Notes: generated by a model from the letters alone, not told the origin. DNA of 5,566 nucleotides from Bacillota bacterium (GCA_023394045.1 JAEXBN010000041.1:1-5566); one strand, 5' to 3'; positions 1 to 5,566 are shown, counted from the stretch's first letter. Translations and numbers: made by a program.

Positions 1-380
1 AATGTGAGCAGCTCATCCGTACGCGCTTCAATTTTTTCCCGGTTCCATCCGGCAATCTGCATCGGATAGGCAATGTTCTTCCGCACCGTCTTCTGAGCAA
101 ACAAATTGAACGACTGGAAGATCATCCCAATTTCTTTGCGCACATCAAGAAGCTGCTGATGATCCAGCGCGGTAATCTCCGTATCATCGATAAAAATTTT
201 TCCTTCCGTAGGCTCCTCCAGGCGGTTCAGCAAACGAACCAGCGTCGACTTTCCCGCTCCGCTCAGACCAATGATGCCGAAAATTTCTCCATCATTCACC
301 TGAAAGGAGACGTCGTTCACGGCATGCAGCACTCCCTGTTCCACATCGAATTGTTTTTTCAGATGTTCGACCCGTATCAT
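1..380 (-). CDS. metN: Methionine ABC transporter ATP-binding protein MetN, N-terminal part (cut by the window edge)
   Basis: This is the ATPase subunit of the MetNIQ-type importer. It sits on the cytoplasmic face of the membrane and powers uptake of methionine. I translated 126 codons from the minus strand: the start is ATG at 380-378 and the reading frame runs off the left edge. Visible motifs are the Walker A loop GLSGAGKST at residues 38-46, followed by LVRLLNRLEEPTEG, which is typical of MetN, and the Q-loop IGMIFQSFNL with Gln89. The signature motif, Walker B and the C-terminal NIL/ACT-like domain lie outside the window. A GGGGTGA ribosome binding site stands just before the ATG. The T-box leader upstream reads a Met codon, which independently supports a methionine substrate. 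A related amino-acid ABC ATPase is the only serious alternative. Confidence 0.9.
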   Translation of the reverse strand, partial: MIRVEHLKKQFDVEQGVLHAVNDVSFQVNDGEIFGIIGLSGAGKSTLVRLLNRLEEPTEGKIFIDDTEITALDHQQLLDVRKEIGMIFQSFNLFAQKTVRKNIAYPMQIAGWNREKIEARTDELLT

Positions 381-399
381 TCTTCACCCCATCTTGTAC

Positions 400-435
400 A
401 AAAAAACGTCCTTCTGTCTTCTCGACAAAAGGACG
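400..435 (-). terminator. Intrinsic terminator of the T-box leader
   Basis: A 12-base-pair stem with one G-U pair joins 435-424 to 418-407 around a five-base loop. Seven T residues follow on the minus strand at 406-400. Its 5' arm contains the CGTCC that pairs with the T-box sequence in the antiterminator, so the two folds exclude each other. The stem ends about 20 bases before the metN start codon. Confidence 0.9.
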
Positions 436-653
436 AATCACTCCGCGGTACCACCTTTTTTCGCATCTGCTGATGCGCACCTTCAAGCACTGCATGCTCT
501 AACTCTGTAACGGGAGTTCCCGTCCGACTCTCATTTCGAGCCGACCCATCCGAGGCCATGTTCGACCGATCCTCCGCTCGCCCTTCTCAGCTACCGGGCT
601 TCTCTGTAAAGCATCTTACCGATGTACTCTTCTCTTCCCTTGGTTTTCATTTT
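400..653 (-). promoter_or_regulatory. T-box riboswitch, methionine-specific (AUG specifier), controlling metN
   Basis: This is a cis-acting leader RNA that binds uncharged tRNA and then allows transcription to continue into metN. In minus-strand order I see an AGTA segment near 622, like the 5' side of the specifier loop. Next is the distal stem I hairpin (GCCC/GGGC arms at 599-596 and 583-580) with the conserved GCTGAGAAG loop. GAAC then precedes the codon ATG at 559-557, in the position expected for the specifier. A six-base-pair stem III hairpin follows at 477-462. The hallmark T-box sequence GGTGGTACCGCGG is at 455-443, and the conserved TTCGTCC comes after it and is shared with the terminator stem. 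The specifier identity is read by alignment to the family pattern and agrees with the transporter downstream. The 5' end is inferred from the promoter. Confidence 0.92.
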
Positions 654-897
654 CTAAGGATGATAAACGAACCCTCCCCCATTGTCAAGCGCAATGACGA
701 CTTTTTTACCGATTGGCATCTCAACGCCGCATGCACCCAGCGAAATCCCGATGGAAAGATCGGTCACCGTTGAACACATCGGCTTTCCCGCTTCCTGAAA
801 ATCTCCATCGCCAAACAAAAACTCTCTTGCCTCGCCGGATCAGGGTATACAAGAAATGGTATTTCATCACCTATGGGATGACGAAACGAGGCTTATG
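654..897. other. Divergent intergenic region between the metN leader and the chorismate mutase gene
   Basis: The region must hold the metN promoter (660-688) and probably the promoter for the plus-strand chorismate mutase-PPK2 pair. For the plus strand I find only a weak candidate: TATACA at 846-851 with a poor -35 (TCTCTT, 823-828) at 17 bases. A better -35-like TTGCCT at 827-832 is too close. Several reading frames of 40 to 60 codons cross the region on both strands. None has a convincing start and ribosome binding site. The most protein-like is a minus-strand frame ending at 654, described in the findings. Confidence 0.5.
660..688 (-). promoter_or_regulatory. Sigma-A type promoter for the T-box/metN transcript
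   Basis: On the minus strand a perfect -35 box TTGACA (688-683) is followed by a 17-base spacer and a -10 box TATCAT (665-660, five of six consensus positions). Transcription would begin near 653, just before the T-box stem I, which is the expected arrangement. Confidence 0.8.
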
Positions 898-1272
898 ATG
901 AATCAACTCCCCTCAAGCGCTGAACCTTCCCCTCAGATTGAGCAAGCTCGGCAGACAATCGATCATCTGGATCAGGAAATGGCGCGTCTTTTTGTACAGC
1001 GGATGCAAGCGGTGACCATCATTGCAAAAGAAAAAGAACGATCCGGCGCCCCCATTCGCGACAAAGAACGTGAGAAAAGCCTTCTCGCACAACGTTCTTC
1101 TGAATTTCCTGAGCCACGCTGGCTTCCGCTGTATCAGGACTTTATTGAACATCTGATGGCGCTTTCCCGTAAAATGCAGGAGGAACGCCGCACGTCCACA
1201 TGTGAAAAGGCGGCTTCAGCGTCGAATTCTCCGCCGCTCCCTACAGAGTCGAACGAGACAATCATGGAATAA
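898..1272 (+). CDS. Chorismate mutase, AroQ class (monofunctional)
   Basis: This is predicted to convert chorismate to prephenate, the first committed step toward phenylalanine and tyrosine, in the cytoplasm. The product is 124 residues. Residues 14-96 match the all-helical AroQ fold. The active-site set can be placed by analogy with the E. coli P-protein domain: Arg18, Arg35, Lys46, Asp55, Arg58, Glu59 and Gln94. Spacing is the same as in E. coli between the first six and one residue shorter to the Gln. There is no prephenate dehydratase, dehydrogenase or DAHP synthase domain. Residues 97-124 form a polar Ser/Thr/Glu/Asn/Pro-rich tail that looks disordered and is beyond the usual domain end. 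I chose the ATG at 898 because GAGG (888-891) lies six bases before it. ATG at 895 is also possible, and a further in-frame ATG at 856 lacks a site. The gene is followed 35 bases later by PPK2 and is probably co-transcribed with it. Confidence 0.88.
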   Translation: MNQLPSSAEPSPQIEQARQTIDHLDQEMARLFVQRMQAVTIIAKEKERSGAPIRDKEREKSLLAQRSSEFPEPRWLPLYQDFIEHLMALSRKMQEERRTSTCEKAASASNSPPLPTESNETIME

Positions 1273-1295
1273 AAAAACAACCCCCGCAAAAAATG

Positions 1296-1301
1296 AAAGG
1301 A
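1296..1301 (+). promoter_or_regulatory. Ribosome binding site deciding the PPK2 start
   Basis: AAAGGA stands six bases before the ATG at 1308. An in-frame ATG at 1293 has only a C-rich and A-rich stretch before it, so the downstream start is preferred. Confidence 0.7.
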
Positions 1302-1307
1302 ATCATT

Positions 1308-2234
1308 ATGGGACAAAACGAGTCATCAGAGAACGTAAAAAAAGCGAAAAAAGAAAAAACTCCTGCTCTCGACGTCCAGCGCTACCTCATTACCAATGGC
1401 CAATTCAAACTCAGTGAGCGAAGCACAAAGGATAAACAGGGATTGACCAAAAAGCAAGGGCAGACCATTTTGAAAGAAAATCAGCAGCAAATGGCGATCC
1501 TCCAAGAAAAGCTCTACGCGGAGAATAAACAATCCCTCCTCATCATTTTCCAAGCGATGGACGCCGCTGGCAAAGATGGATGCATCAAACATGTCATGGT
1601 TGGCCTCAACCCGCAGGGAACTCATGTCACCGCGTTCAAACAGCCCTCCAGCGAAGAATTGGATCATGACTACCTCTGGCGTCACAACCGGGCGTTGCCG
1701 CGGCGCGGAGAAATTGGAATTTTCAACCGCTCTCAATATGAAGAGGTGGTGGTCACGCAGCTCCACCGGCTCATCACGAATCAGCAGCTTCCGGATCAAG
1801 TCATCAGCAAACACATCTGGGACGATCGCTATGCACAAATTGCCTCATGGGAAGAATACCTGAATCAGCAGGGAACACGGATTCTTAAATTTTTCCTTCA
1901 TATCTCAAAAGAAGAACAGCGGAAACGCCTTTTAGACCGCATTAACGAAAAAGAAAAAAACTGGAAATTTTCAGCCGGAGACATCGCAGAACGCGAACAT
2001 TGGGAGGAGTATCAAGATCTCTATGAAAAAGCCATTCAGAAAACCGCGACCAAGTACTCCCCTTGGATCGTTGTGCCGTCTGATCACAAATGGTTTGCCC
2101 GGTCGGTCGTCTCGCAGGTGATTCTCGATACGCTGAAAGAGATGAATCCTCAGATTCCCACACTTTCAAAGAAGGAAACCGAAGAATTGTCGCATTGGAA
2201 AAAAGTGCTGGAGCAGCAGAAGCCGAAAGATTGA
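1308..2234 (+). CDS. Polyphosphate kinase 2 family protein (polyphosphate:nucleotide phosphotransferase, class III-like)
   Basis: This is predicted to transfer phosphate from inorganic polyphosphate to a nucleotide, regenerating ADP/ATP from AMP/ADP in the cytoplasm. The product is 308 residues, slightly longer than typical single-domain PPK2 because of a Lys-rich N-terminal extension (about residues 1-25). Motifs are the Walker A-like AMDAAGKDG at 83-91, LNPQG at 100-104, HDYLWR at 120-125 and the Walker B-like GEIGIFNRSQYEE at 134-146. The lid region DRINEKEKNWKF is at 210-221, followed by WEEYQDLYEKAI and SPWIVVPSDHKW. From memory, the segments ILKFFLHIS and YSPW..VP closely match the Meiothermus class III enzyme, which can phosphorylate both AMP and ADP. 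Class assignment from memory is less certain than the family. The usual NRSHYED reads NRSQYEE here. It is preceded by chorismate mutase and followed by a hairpin terminator. Confidence 0.93.
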   Translation: MGQNESSENVKKAKKEKTPALDVQRYLITNGQFKLSERSTKDKQGLTKKQGQTILKENQQQMAILQEKLYAENKQSLLIIFQAMDAAGKDGCIKHVMVGLNPQGTHVTAFKQPSSEELDHDYLWRHNRALPRRGEIGIFNRSQYEEVVVTQLHRLITNQQLPDQVISKHIWDDRYAQIASWEEYLNQQGTRILKFFLHISKEEQRKRLLDRINEKEKNWKFSAGDIAEREHWEEYQDLYEKAIQKTATKYSPWIVVPSDHKWFARSVVSQVILDTLKEMNPQIPTLSKKETEELSHWKKVLEQQKPKD

Positions 2235-2261
2235 CTCCTTCCTGAGCCATCCGTAGTCAAA

Positions 2262-2308
2262 ATTGAGCTCGGATACGGCGGATATGCCATACCCGAACTC
2301 GATTTTTT
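2262..2308. terminator. Bidirectional intrinsic terminator between converging genes
   Basis: An 18-position inverted repeat joins 2262-2279 to 2286-2303 around a six-base loop. On the plus strand it is followed by six T residues (2303-2308), ending the PPK2 transcript. On the minus strand it is followed by a four-T stretch (2266-2260 side), ending the ArsC-like transcript. In the minus RNA the stem has one mismatch and three G-U pairs. In the plus RNA the same four positions give three C-A mismatches and one U-G pair. Confidence 0.78.
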
Positions 2309-2310
2309 CA

Positions 2311-2694
2311 TTATTCAGACTGTTTCTCACTACTTTCTTGTCCTTTTTTCTCTGCCAAATACTCCAGAACTTCCCGTCCAATATACAGTTTTCCCTCATC
2401 GGTCAAAAGAATGGGGCGGCGAATCAGCATTCCATCAGAGGCCAGCAGTTCATATTGCTCTTCCGGCGTCATCCGCTTCCGGCGTTCACTCAGATTTTCC
2501 GTCCGGTAGGCCAGACCGCTCGTATTAAAAAATGCTGACAGCTCTTTTCCCGAATTCCTATGCCATGAGGCAATTTCTGCTGCGGTGGGCGTTTCCGTTT
2601 TTATATCCCTGAAGGTAAAGGTCCATTTTTTCTTTTTCAATAAATTCAAAGCCGCACGACAAGTGCTGCAGCGACGATAGCCAATTAAAATCAT
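2311..2694 (-). CDS. Arsenate reductase (ArsC)/Spx-family thioredoxin-fold protein
   Basis: The product is 127 residues of the ArsC/Spx/MgsR superfamily, cytoplasmic, with a thioredoxin-like fold. Visible features are the N-terminal redox motif CSTC (Cys9 and Cys12), RDIKTETPT at 29-37, the FFNTSG..YR segment at 55-64, ELLASDGMLIRRP at 82-94 including the conserved Arg92-Arg93-Pro94, and a charged C-terminal tail. This pattern fits the group commonly labelled 'arsenate reductase family protein'. Whether it reduces arsenate, acts on protein thiols or regulates RNA polymerase like Spx cannot be told from sequence. No ars operon partners are nearby, which argues weakly against a dedicated arsenic role. 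The start is ATG at 2694, overlapping the TGA of the upstream kinase gene as ATGA, with GGTGA just before it. A longer in-frame start at 2751 would run into the kinase gene and is not preferred. Confidence 0.88.
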   Translation of the reverse strand: MILIGYRRCSTCRAALNLLKKKKWTFTFRDIKTETPTAAEIASWHRNSGKELSAFFNTSGLAYRTENLSERRKRMTPEEQYELLASDGMLIRRPILLTDEGKLYIGREVLEYLAEKKGQESSEKQSE

Positions 2695-3515
2695 CGATTC
2701 ACCATTTCTACCAGCTGGCCGATTTGCTTTTCGAAGCAAACGCCGTACCAATGCGCAGGATCCTGCTGTGTCGTTTCCAGCGCCGAAAACGTAAAGCGGG
2801 AGGCAATCTCCGCCGCCTCATCCGCCGTTTTTCCCCGCATGATGCTTCCCACAAAGGCCGACGCAAACACATCCCCTGTCCCGTAAGAGCCATGCTCTAA
2901 GCGAGGATGCTCCATGCTCCGTATCCCCTTCGCATCGGCGATCAATACGCCTGTGTTCTCCGGATGGGGGCTCACCCCGGTCAAAACCACCGTCTTGGCT
3001 CCGAGGCTGTCCAATGCCGCCACGGTCTCTACAATTTCCTGCCATGACATATTGTCATAAAACGGACGATCTGCCAAGAGGCACGCCTCTGTTAAATTAG
3101 GAAGCAAAAAATCGGCATCCGAAACCAGCGCTTTCATTTCCTCTACATAGGGTTGATCCAGTCCGGAATACAATCGTCCATGATCAGCCATCGCCGGATC
3201 GAGAAAAATACGCGCGGAGTTCGTGAGAATCCTTTGTTTTAACTCACGGATGCACTTTACGGCTCCCATTCGACCTAAATAGCCGACATAGAGAGCTTCA
3301 AACGTCAGACCTTCCTTCTCCCAATGAGCGCCAATCGAACGCATCTGATCCGTCATATCATGAAAGGTCCATTGGGAAAATCCCGTATGCGTGGATAAAA
3401 CCGCGGACGGCAGCACGGCGCATTCGATTCCACAGGCGGAAATAATGGGCAATGCTGCTGTCAAAGAGCATTGTCCGACACAGGATAGATCCTGAACCGT
3501 TAAAATTCGCGTCAT
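2691..3515 (-). CDS. Pyridoxamine/pyridoxine kinase (PdxY/PdxK-like, ribokinase fold)
   Basis: This is predicted to phosphorylate vitamin B6 vitamers (pyridoxal, pyridoxamine or pyridoxine) with ATP in the salvage route to pyridoxal phosphate. The product is 274 residues, normal for the family. It shows the N-terminal substrate segment DLSCVGQCSLTAALP at 9-23 and LPSAVLSTHTGF at 35-46. DPAMADHG follows at 106-113, PNLTEA at 139-144, and the anion-hole/catalytic GTGD at 212-215, where Asp215 is the likely general base. A strong AAGGAGG site ends four bases before the ATG at 3515. It lies 42 bases downstream of the nucleoside kinase stop with no terminator between them, and its own stop codon overlaps the next start. 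It is therefore probably the middle gene of a three-gene operon. Vitamer preference cannot be assigned from sequence. Confidence 0.92.
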   Translation of the reverse strand: MTRILTVQDLSCVGQCSLTAALPIISACGIECAVLPSAVLSTHTGFSQWTFHDMTDQMRSIGAHWEKEGLTFEALYVGYLGRMGAVKCIRELKQRILTNSARIFLDPAMADHGRLYSGLDQPYVEEMKALVSDADFLLPNLTEACLLADRPFYDNMSWQEIVETVAALDSLGAKTVVLTGVSPHPENTGVLIADAKGIRSMEHPRLEHGSYGTGDVFASAFVGSIMRGKTADEAAEIASRFTFSALETTQQDPAHWYGVCFEKQIGQLVEMVNR

Positions 3516-3557
3516 CTTGCCTCCTTCATCCAGGCGCTTCGCGTTCCCGCCCGTTAA

Positions 3558-5234
3558 TTATACTAAACGACTGCCTCCGATAAACTCCCTCAAAATGGAA
3601 GTGTTGACCACATCGGAAGTGTCCGTCATCGGATCAATATAGCTTAATAGCGCCAAAAGCCTCGAAGATTCCACATATTCCGGTTCATCCGGCGTGATGT
3701 CGCGCAGCTCTTCCTCGATAATGGGACGAAGCGCCGCAATTTCATAAACAAAAGAGGAGTTGAACATGATGTCTGCCCGCTCCGAATAGGGGAAAATATT
3801 GCGGCGTTCCCCTTTCCGCACGCCTGGCCACAAACGGATCGTCTCACGCACATCCTTTCCGCGGAATTGTTTATCCCGAGCCATCCTCCGCATCAAACGC
3901 ATGTCGGTCGTCGGAATCCGATTGTGATCGTCCAGATTGATCTGTGAAATCACAGACAGCGCAATGCGGTAGATCACCTCCGGATCAATTTGGCTGGTCA
4001 AAACAGGATTCAAACCATGAATCCCTTCGACAATCACGGGATCATCATGACCCAACATCATCCATTCCGCCGTCAGCTCGCCCGTTCCTTCCAAAAAATT
4101 AAACCTCCGGCGCGGAATCCGCTGGCCATGGAGCAATCGCTCCATATCTTCATGAAAAGCACGCAAATCCACAGCCTCAAAGGATTCAAAATCCGGCTTT
4201 CCATCATCGCCGAAGGGCGTATGTGCCCTATCGACAAAATAGTCATCCATGGAGAGCGCCACAGGACGAAGCCCCAACACGCGCAAACTGGTGCGCAGCT
4301 TATAGGCAAAACTAGTCTTTCCGGAAGATGAGGGCGCCGCAATCAGAACAATCCGCTTTTTCTGTGAAGCGATCTGCTGAGCAATGGACATAATCTTGTA
4401 ATCCTGCAGCGCATCGCTCATCCGCACCACCTCGCCGATTTCGCCCTTGCGAATCACCTCATTGAGCTGCGCGACCGTAAAAATATTCTGGCGCTCTGAC
4501 CAATCTTCCGCTTCATTATACGTGTCCGACAGAAGATAGGTTGGAACAAAATTGTTCACTCTCTCTGGTTGCTCAGGATCCATGCCCAAAACAACTAGTC
4601 CATGATCAAAGAGCTCCACATCAAAAATGGAGACAAAGCCCGTTGACGGTGCCATATAGCCAAAGAAAGAATCCATCGCATTTCCCATACGATAGACGGC
4701 GACGACGCCTTCCTTTCTCTGCGCAAACAAGGCCACCTTATCTTGGCGCCCTCGTTCCCGAAAAAGCCTCTCCGCATCAGGAAAGCGCATTTCCTCACGC
4801 TGAATGGGCAGATCGGCATCGACCAGCTCCCTCATTTTTGCTTTAATCCGGTCTCTCAGCCGCGTATCCAGCGGAATCGGCTCTCGGCCATTCCGAATCA
4901 CGCAATACAACCCGCCGGAGATGGAATGCTCCACGGTGGTTCGCGCCCCGGGAAGCAGCTGATGGACGGCCTCCAGAAAAACGAAAGAAAGGGTGCGCAT
5001 ATAAACGCGAAAACCATCCAAATCTCCGGTATCCACCAGATGAACCTCATCCGCTTCATCCGGAATCACTCCCGCAAGCTCATACAGCCGGTTTCCGATA
5101 CGCGCTAACATCACCCTTGCCTGAGGTTCTTCGTCCAATGGCTCCAGCAAATCTAAAAATCTCATGTGATCTGCCCGAACGACGGACTCGCGCTTTCCGC
5201 CGCCCCATCGAACCAACACTCTCTGATCGTCCAT
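3558..5234 (-). CDS. Nucleoside (uridine) kinase with N-terminal TGS/SAD threonyl-tRNA-synthetase-like domains
   Basis: The product is 558 residues. The C-terminal half (about 290-510) is a P-loop kinase of the uridine kinase/phosphoribulokinase family. It carries Walker A PSSSGKTS at 301-308, SMDDYFVDR at 328-336, the substrate-region segment FESFEAVDL at 349-357, VIVEGIHGLNP at 400-410 and the Arg-rich R.MRRMARDK at 446-455. The first 60 or so residues resemble a TGS domain. About 65-250 resemble the second additional (editing-like) domain of threonyl-tRNA synthetase, with EHSISGGLYCVI at 102-113, but the canonical zinc-binding His/Cys set is not obvious. From memory, this long architecture is found in Firmicutes and Thermotoga proteins annotated as nucleoside or uridine kinases. 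The true substrate is not settled by sequence. I chose ATG 5234 because AGGGAG lies five bases before it; ATG 5270 would add 12 residues with a poor site. It is the first gene of a likely operon with the pyridoxamine kinase. No clear promoter is seen upstream. Confidence 0.88.
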   Translation of the reverse strand: MDDQRVLVRWGGGKRESVVRADHMRFLDLLEPLDEEPQARVMLARIGNRLYELAGVIPDEADEVHLVDTGDLDGFRVYMRTLSFVFLEAVHQLLPGARTTVEHSISGGLYCVIRNGREPIPLDTRLRDRIKAKMRELVDADLPIQREEMRFPDAERLFRERGRQDKVALFAQRKEGVVAVYRMGNAMDSFFGYMAPSTGFVSIFDVELFDHGLVVLGMDPEQPERVNNFVPTYLLSDTYNEAEDWSERQNIFTVAQLNEVIRKGEIGEVVRMSDALQDYKIMSIAQQIASQKKRIVLIAAPSSSGKTSFAYKLRTSLRVLGLRPVALSMDDYFVDRAHTPFGDDGKPDFESFEAVDLRAFHEDMERLLHGQRIPRRRFNFLEGTGELTAEWMMLGHDDPVIVEGIHGLNPVLTSQIDPEVIYRIALSVISQINLDDHNRIPTTDMRLMRRMARDKQFRGKDVRETIRLWPGVRKGERRNIFPYSERADIMFNSSFVYEIAALRPIIEEELRDITPDEPEYVESSRLLALLSYIDPMTDTSDVVNTSILREFIGGSRLV

Positions 5235-5239
5235 ATTCT

Positions 5240-5245
5240 CTCCCT
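5240..5245 (-). promoter_or_regulatory. Ribosome binding site deciding the nucleoside kinase start
   Basis: AGGGAG on the minus strand lies five bases before the ATG at 5234. The alternative ATG at 5270 is preceded only by a weak GTGA, so the shorter protein, beginning at the TGS-like strand, is preferred. Confidence 0.7.
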
Positions 5246-5407
5246 GGTCAAAACACCCTTCACTCGGCATTCACGATTCATCCCCACGAATTCACACACG
5301 CGTGTTCCCTTTCAAGTTCCTTATCAAAATACCCATTTCGGACAGATCACGTTCCGACAAAAAGACGATCATCCAGAAAAGCGGCGCTAGAATGTCGATC
5401 AAGGCAC

Positions 5408-5434
5408 AAAAAAAGAGAGGGAAAATCCCTCTCT
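5408..5434 (-). terminator. Intrinsic terminator of the rRNA operon
   Basis: A perfect nine-base-pair stem (5434-5426 with 5422-5414, GC-rich centre) closes a three-base loop. It runs into seven T residues on the minus strand (5414-5408). It begins about six bases after the 5S rRNA end and separates the rRNA operon from the nucleoside kinase operon. Confidence 0.93.
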
Positions 5435-5439
5435 GTATG

Positions 5440-5556
5440 AATTGGCGACTTCCTACTCTCCCAGGCCGTCTCCAGCCAAGTACCATCGGCGATAAGGAGC
5501 TTAACTTCTGTGTTCGAGATGGGAACAGGTGTATCCTCCCCGCTATCGTCACCATA
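5440..5556 (-). rRNA. rrf: 5S ribosomal RNA
   Basis: On the minus strand the sequence carries the conserved 5S core: GGTGACGATAGC near the 5' end, CACCTGTTCCCATCTCGAAC, AGAAGTTAAGC, the GATGGTACTTGG segment and GGGAGAGTAGG. It ends in GTCGCCA, which pairs with TGGTGAC to form helix I. The length of about 117 bases is normal. Exact ends are estimated from the helix and could shift by one or two bases. The ten bases to its right (5557-5566) are presumably the spacer following 23S rRNA, so this would be the last gene of an rRNA operon. No tRNA lies between it and the terminator. Confidence 0.95.
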
Positions 5557-5566
5557 TCCGATTTTC

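Noticed and set aside
377..559. Minus-strand frames of 60-67 codons inside the metN leader
   Set aside because: The whole segment is explained by T-box structure, and the frames lack ribosome binding sites; the ATG at 559 is the T-box specifier.
749..810. A 7-base inverted repeat (749-755 with 804-810)
   Set aside because: The 48-base loop is too long and there are no compensating features, so chance is likely.
846..851. TATACA as a -10 box for the chorismate mutase gene
   Set aside because: It matches only four of six positions and has no -35 box at a proper distance, so it is not listed as a separate promoter.
721..867. A 48-codon minus-strand frame starting ATG at 867
   Set aside because: The only support is a GGTG directly against the ATG; the translation becomes Arg/Trp/Phe-rich and matches nothing I know.
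1326..1838. A 170-codon open frame on the minus strand, antisense to the PPK2 gene
   Set aside because: It lies wholly opposite a gene with clear family motifs, is Phe/Leu-rich as expected from the complement of Lys/Glu codons, and has no recognisable domain.
5292..5555. An 87-codon minus-strand frame spanning the 5S rRNA, with a hydrophobic C-terminal part
   Set aside because: Its first half is 5S rRNA sequence and it crosses a strong terminator, so it cannot be a normal gene.
1..5566. Mobile element, CRISPR array or phage/defence island
   Set aside because: No direct-repeat arrays, transposase, integrase or defence-type genes are visible; every long frame is a housekeeping gene.

Overview
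The window looks like ordinary chromosome from a Gram-positive, Bacillota-type bacterium of moderate GC. The supporting signs are a tRNA-sensing T-box leader, strong GGAGG-like ribosome binding sites, a uridine-kinase-like protein carrying a threonyl-tRNA-synthetase-like N-terminus, and an arsenate-reductase/Spx-family protein. A clostridial or related anaerobic lineage fits best, but the genus cannot be named from this sequence. There is no transposase, phage gene or CRISPR array.

Layout from left to right. (1) 1-380, minus strand: the N-terminal third of the methionine ABC transporter ATPase MetN, cut by the window edge. It is preceded by a T-box riboswitch (about 400-653) whose specifier codon reads AUG (Met), with its own antiterminator and terminator and a near-consensus sigma-A promoter at 660-688. 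(2) 654-897: a divergent intergenic region holding that promoter. (3) 898-2234, plus strand: a short AroQ-type chorismate mutase, then 35 bases later a class III-like polyphosphate kinase 2. A hairpin at 2262-2308 serves as a terminator for both converging units. (4) 2311-5234, minus strand, transcribed right to left: a TGS/SAD/uridine-kinase-type nucleoside kinase, a pyridoxamine/pyridoxine kinase, and an ArsC/Spx-family protein whose start codon overlaps the preceding stop (ATGA). (5) 5408-5556, minus strand: a 5S rRNA gene and its terminator, the end of an rRNA operon that enters from the right.

Functionally these are housekeeping and salvage genes. MetN imports methionine when uncharged tRNA-Met accumulates. 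Chorismate mutase commits chorismate to Phe/Tyr synthesis. PPK2 recharges nucleotides from polyphosphate. The minus-strand trio salvages a nucleoside and vitamin B6 and includes a thiol-redox protein of unknown target. I see no clearly new system. The points most worth a second look are the Met T-box, the chorismate mutase-PPK2 pairing, the synthetase-like domains on the nucleoside kinase, and the tightly coupled kinase-PdxK-ArsC-like operon.
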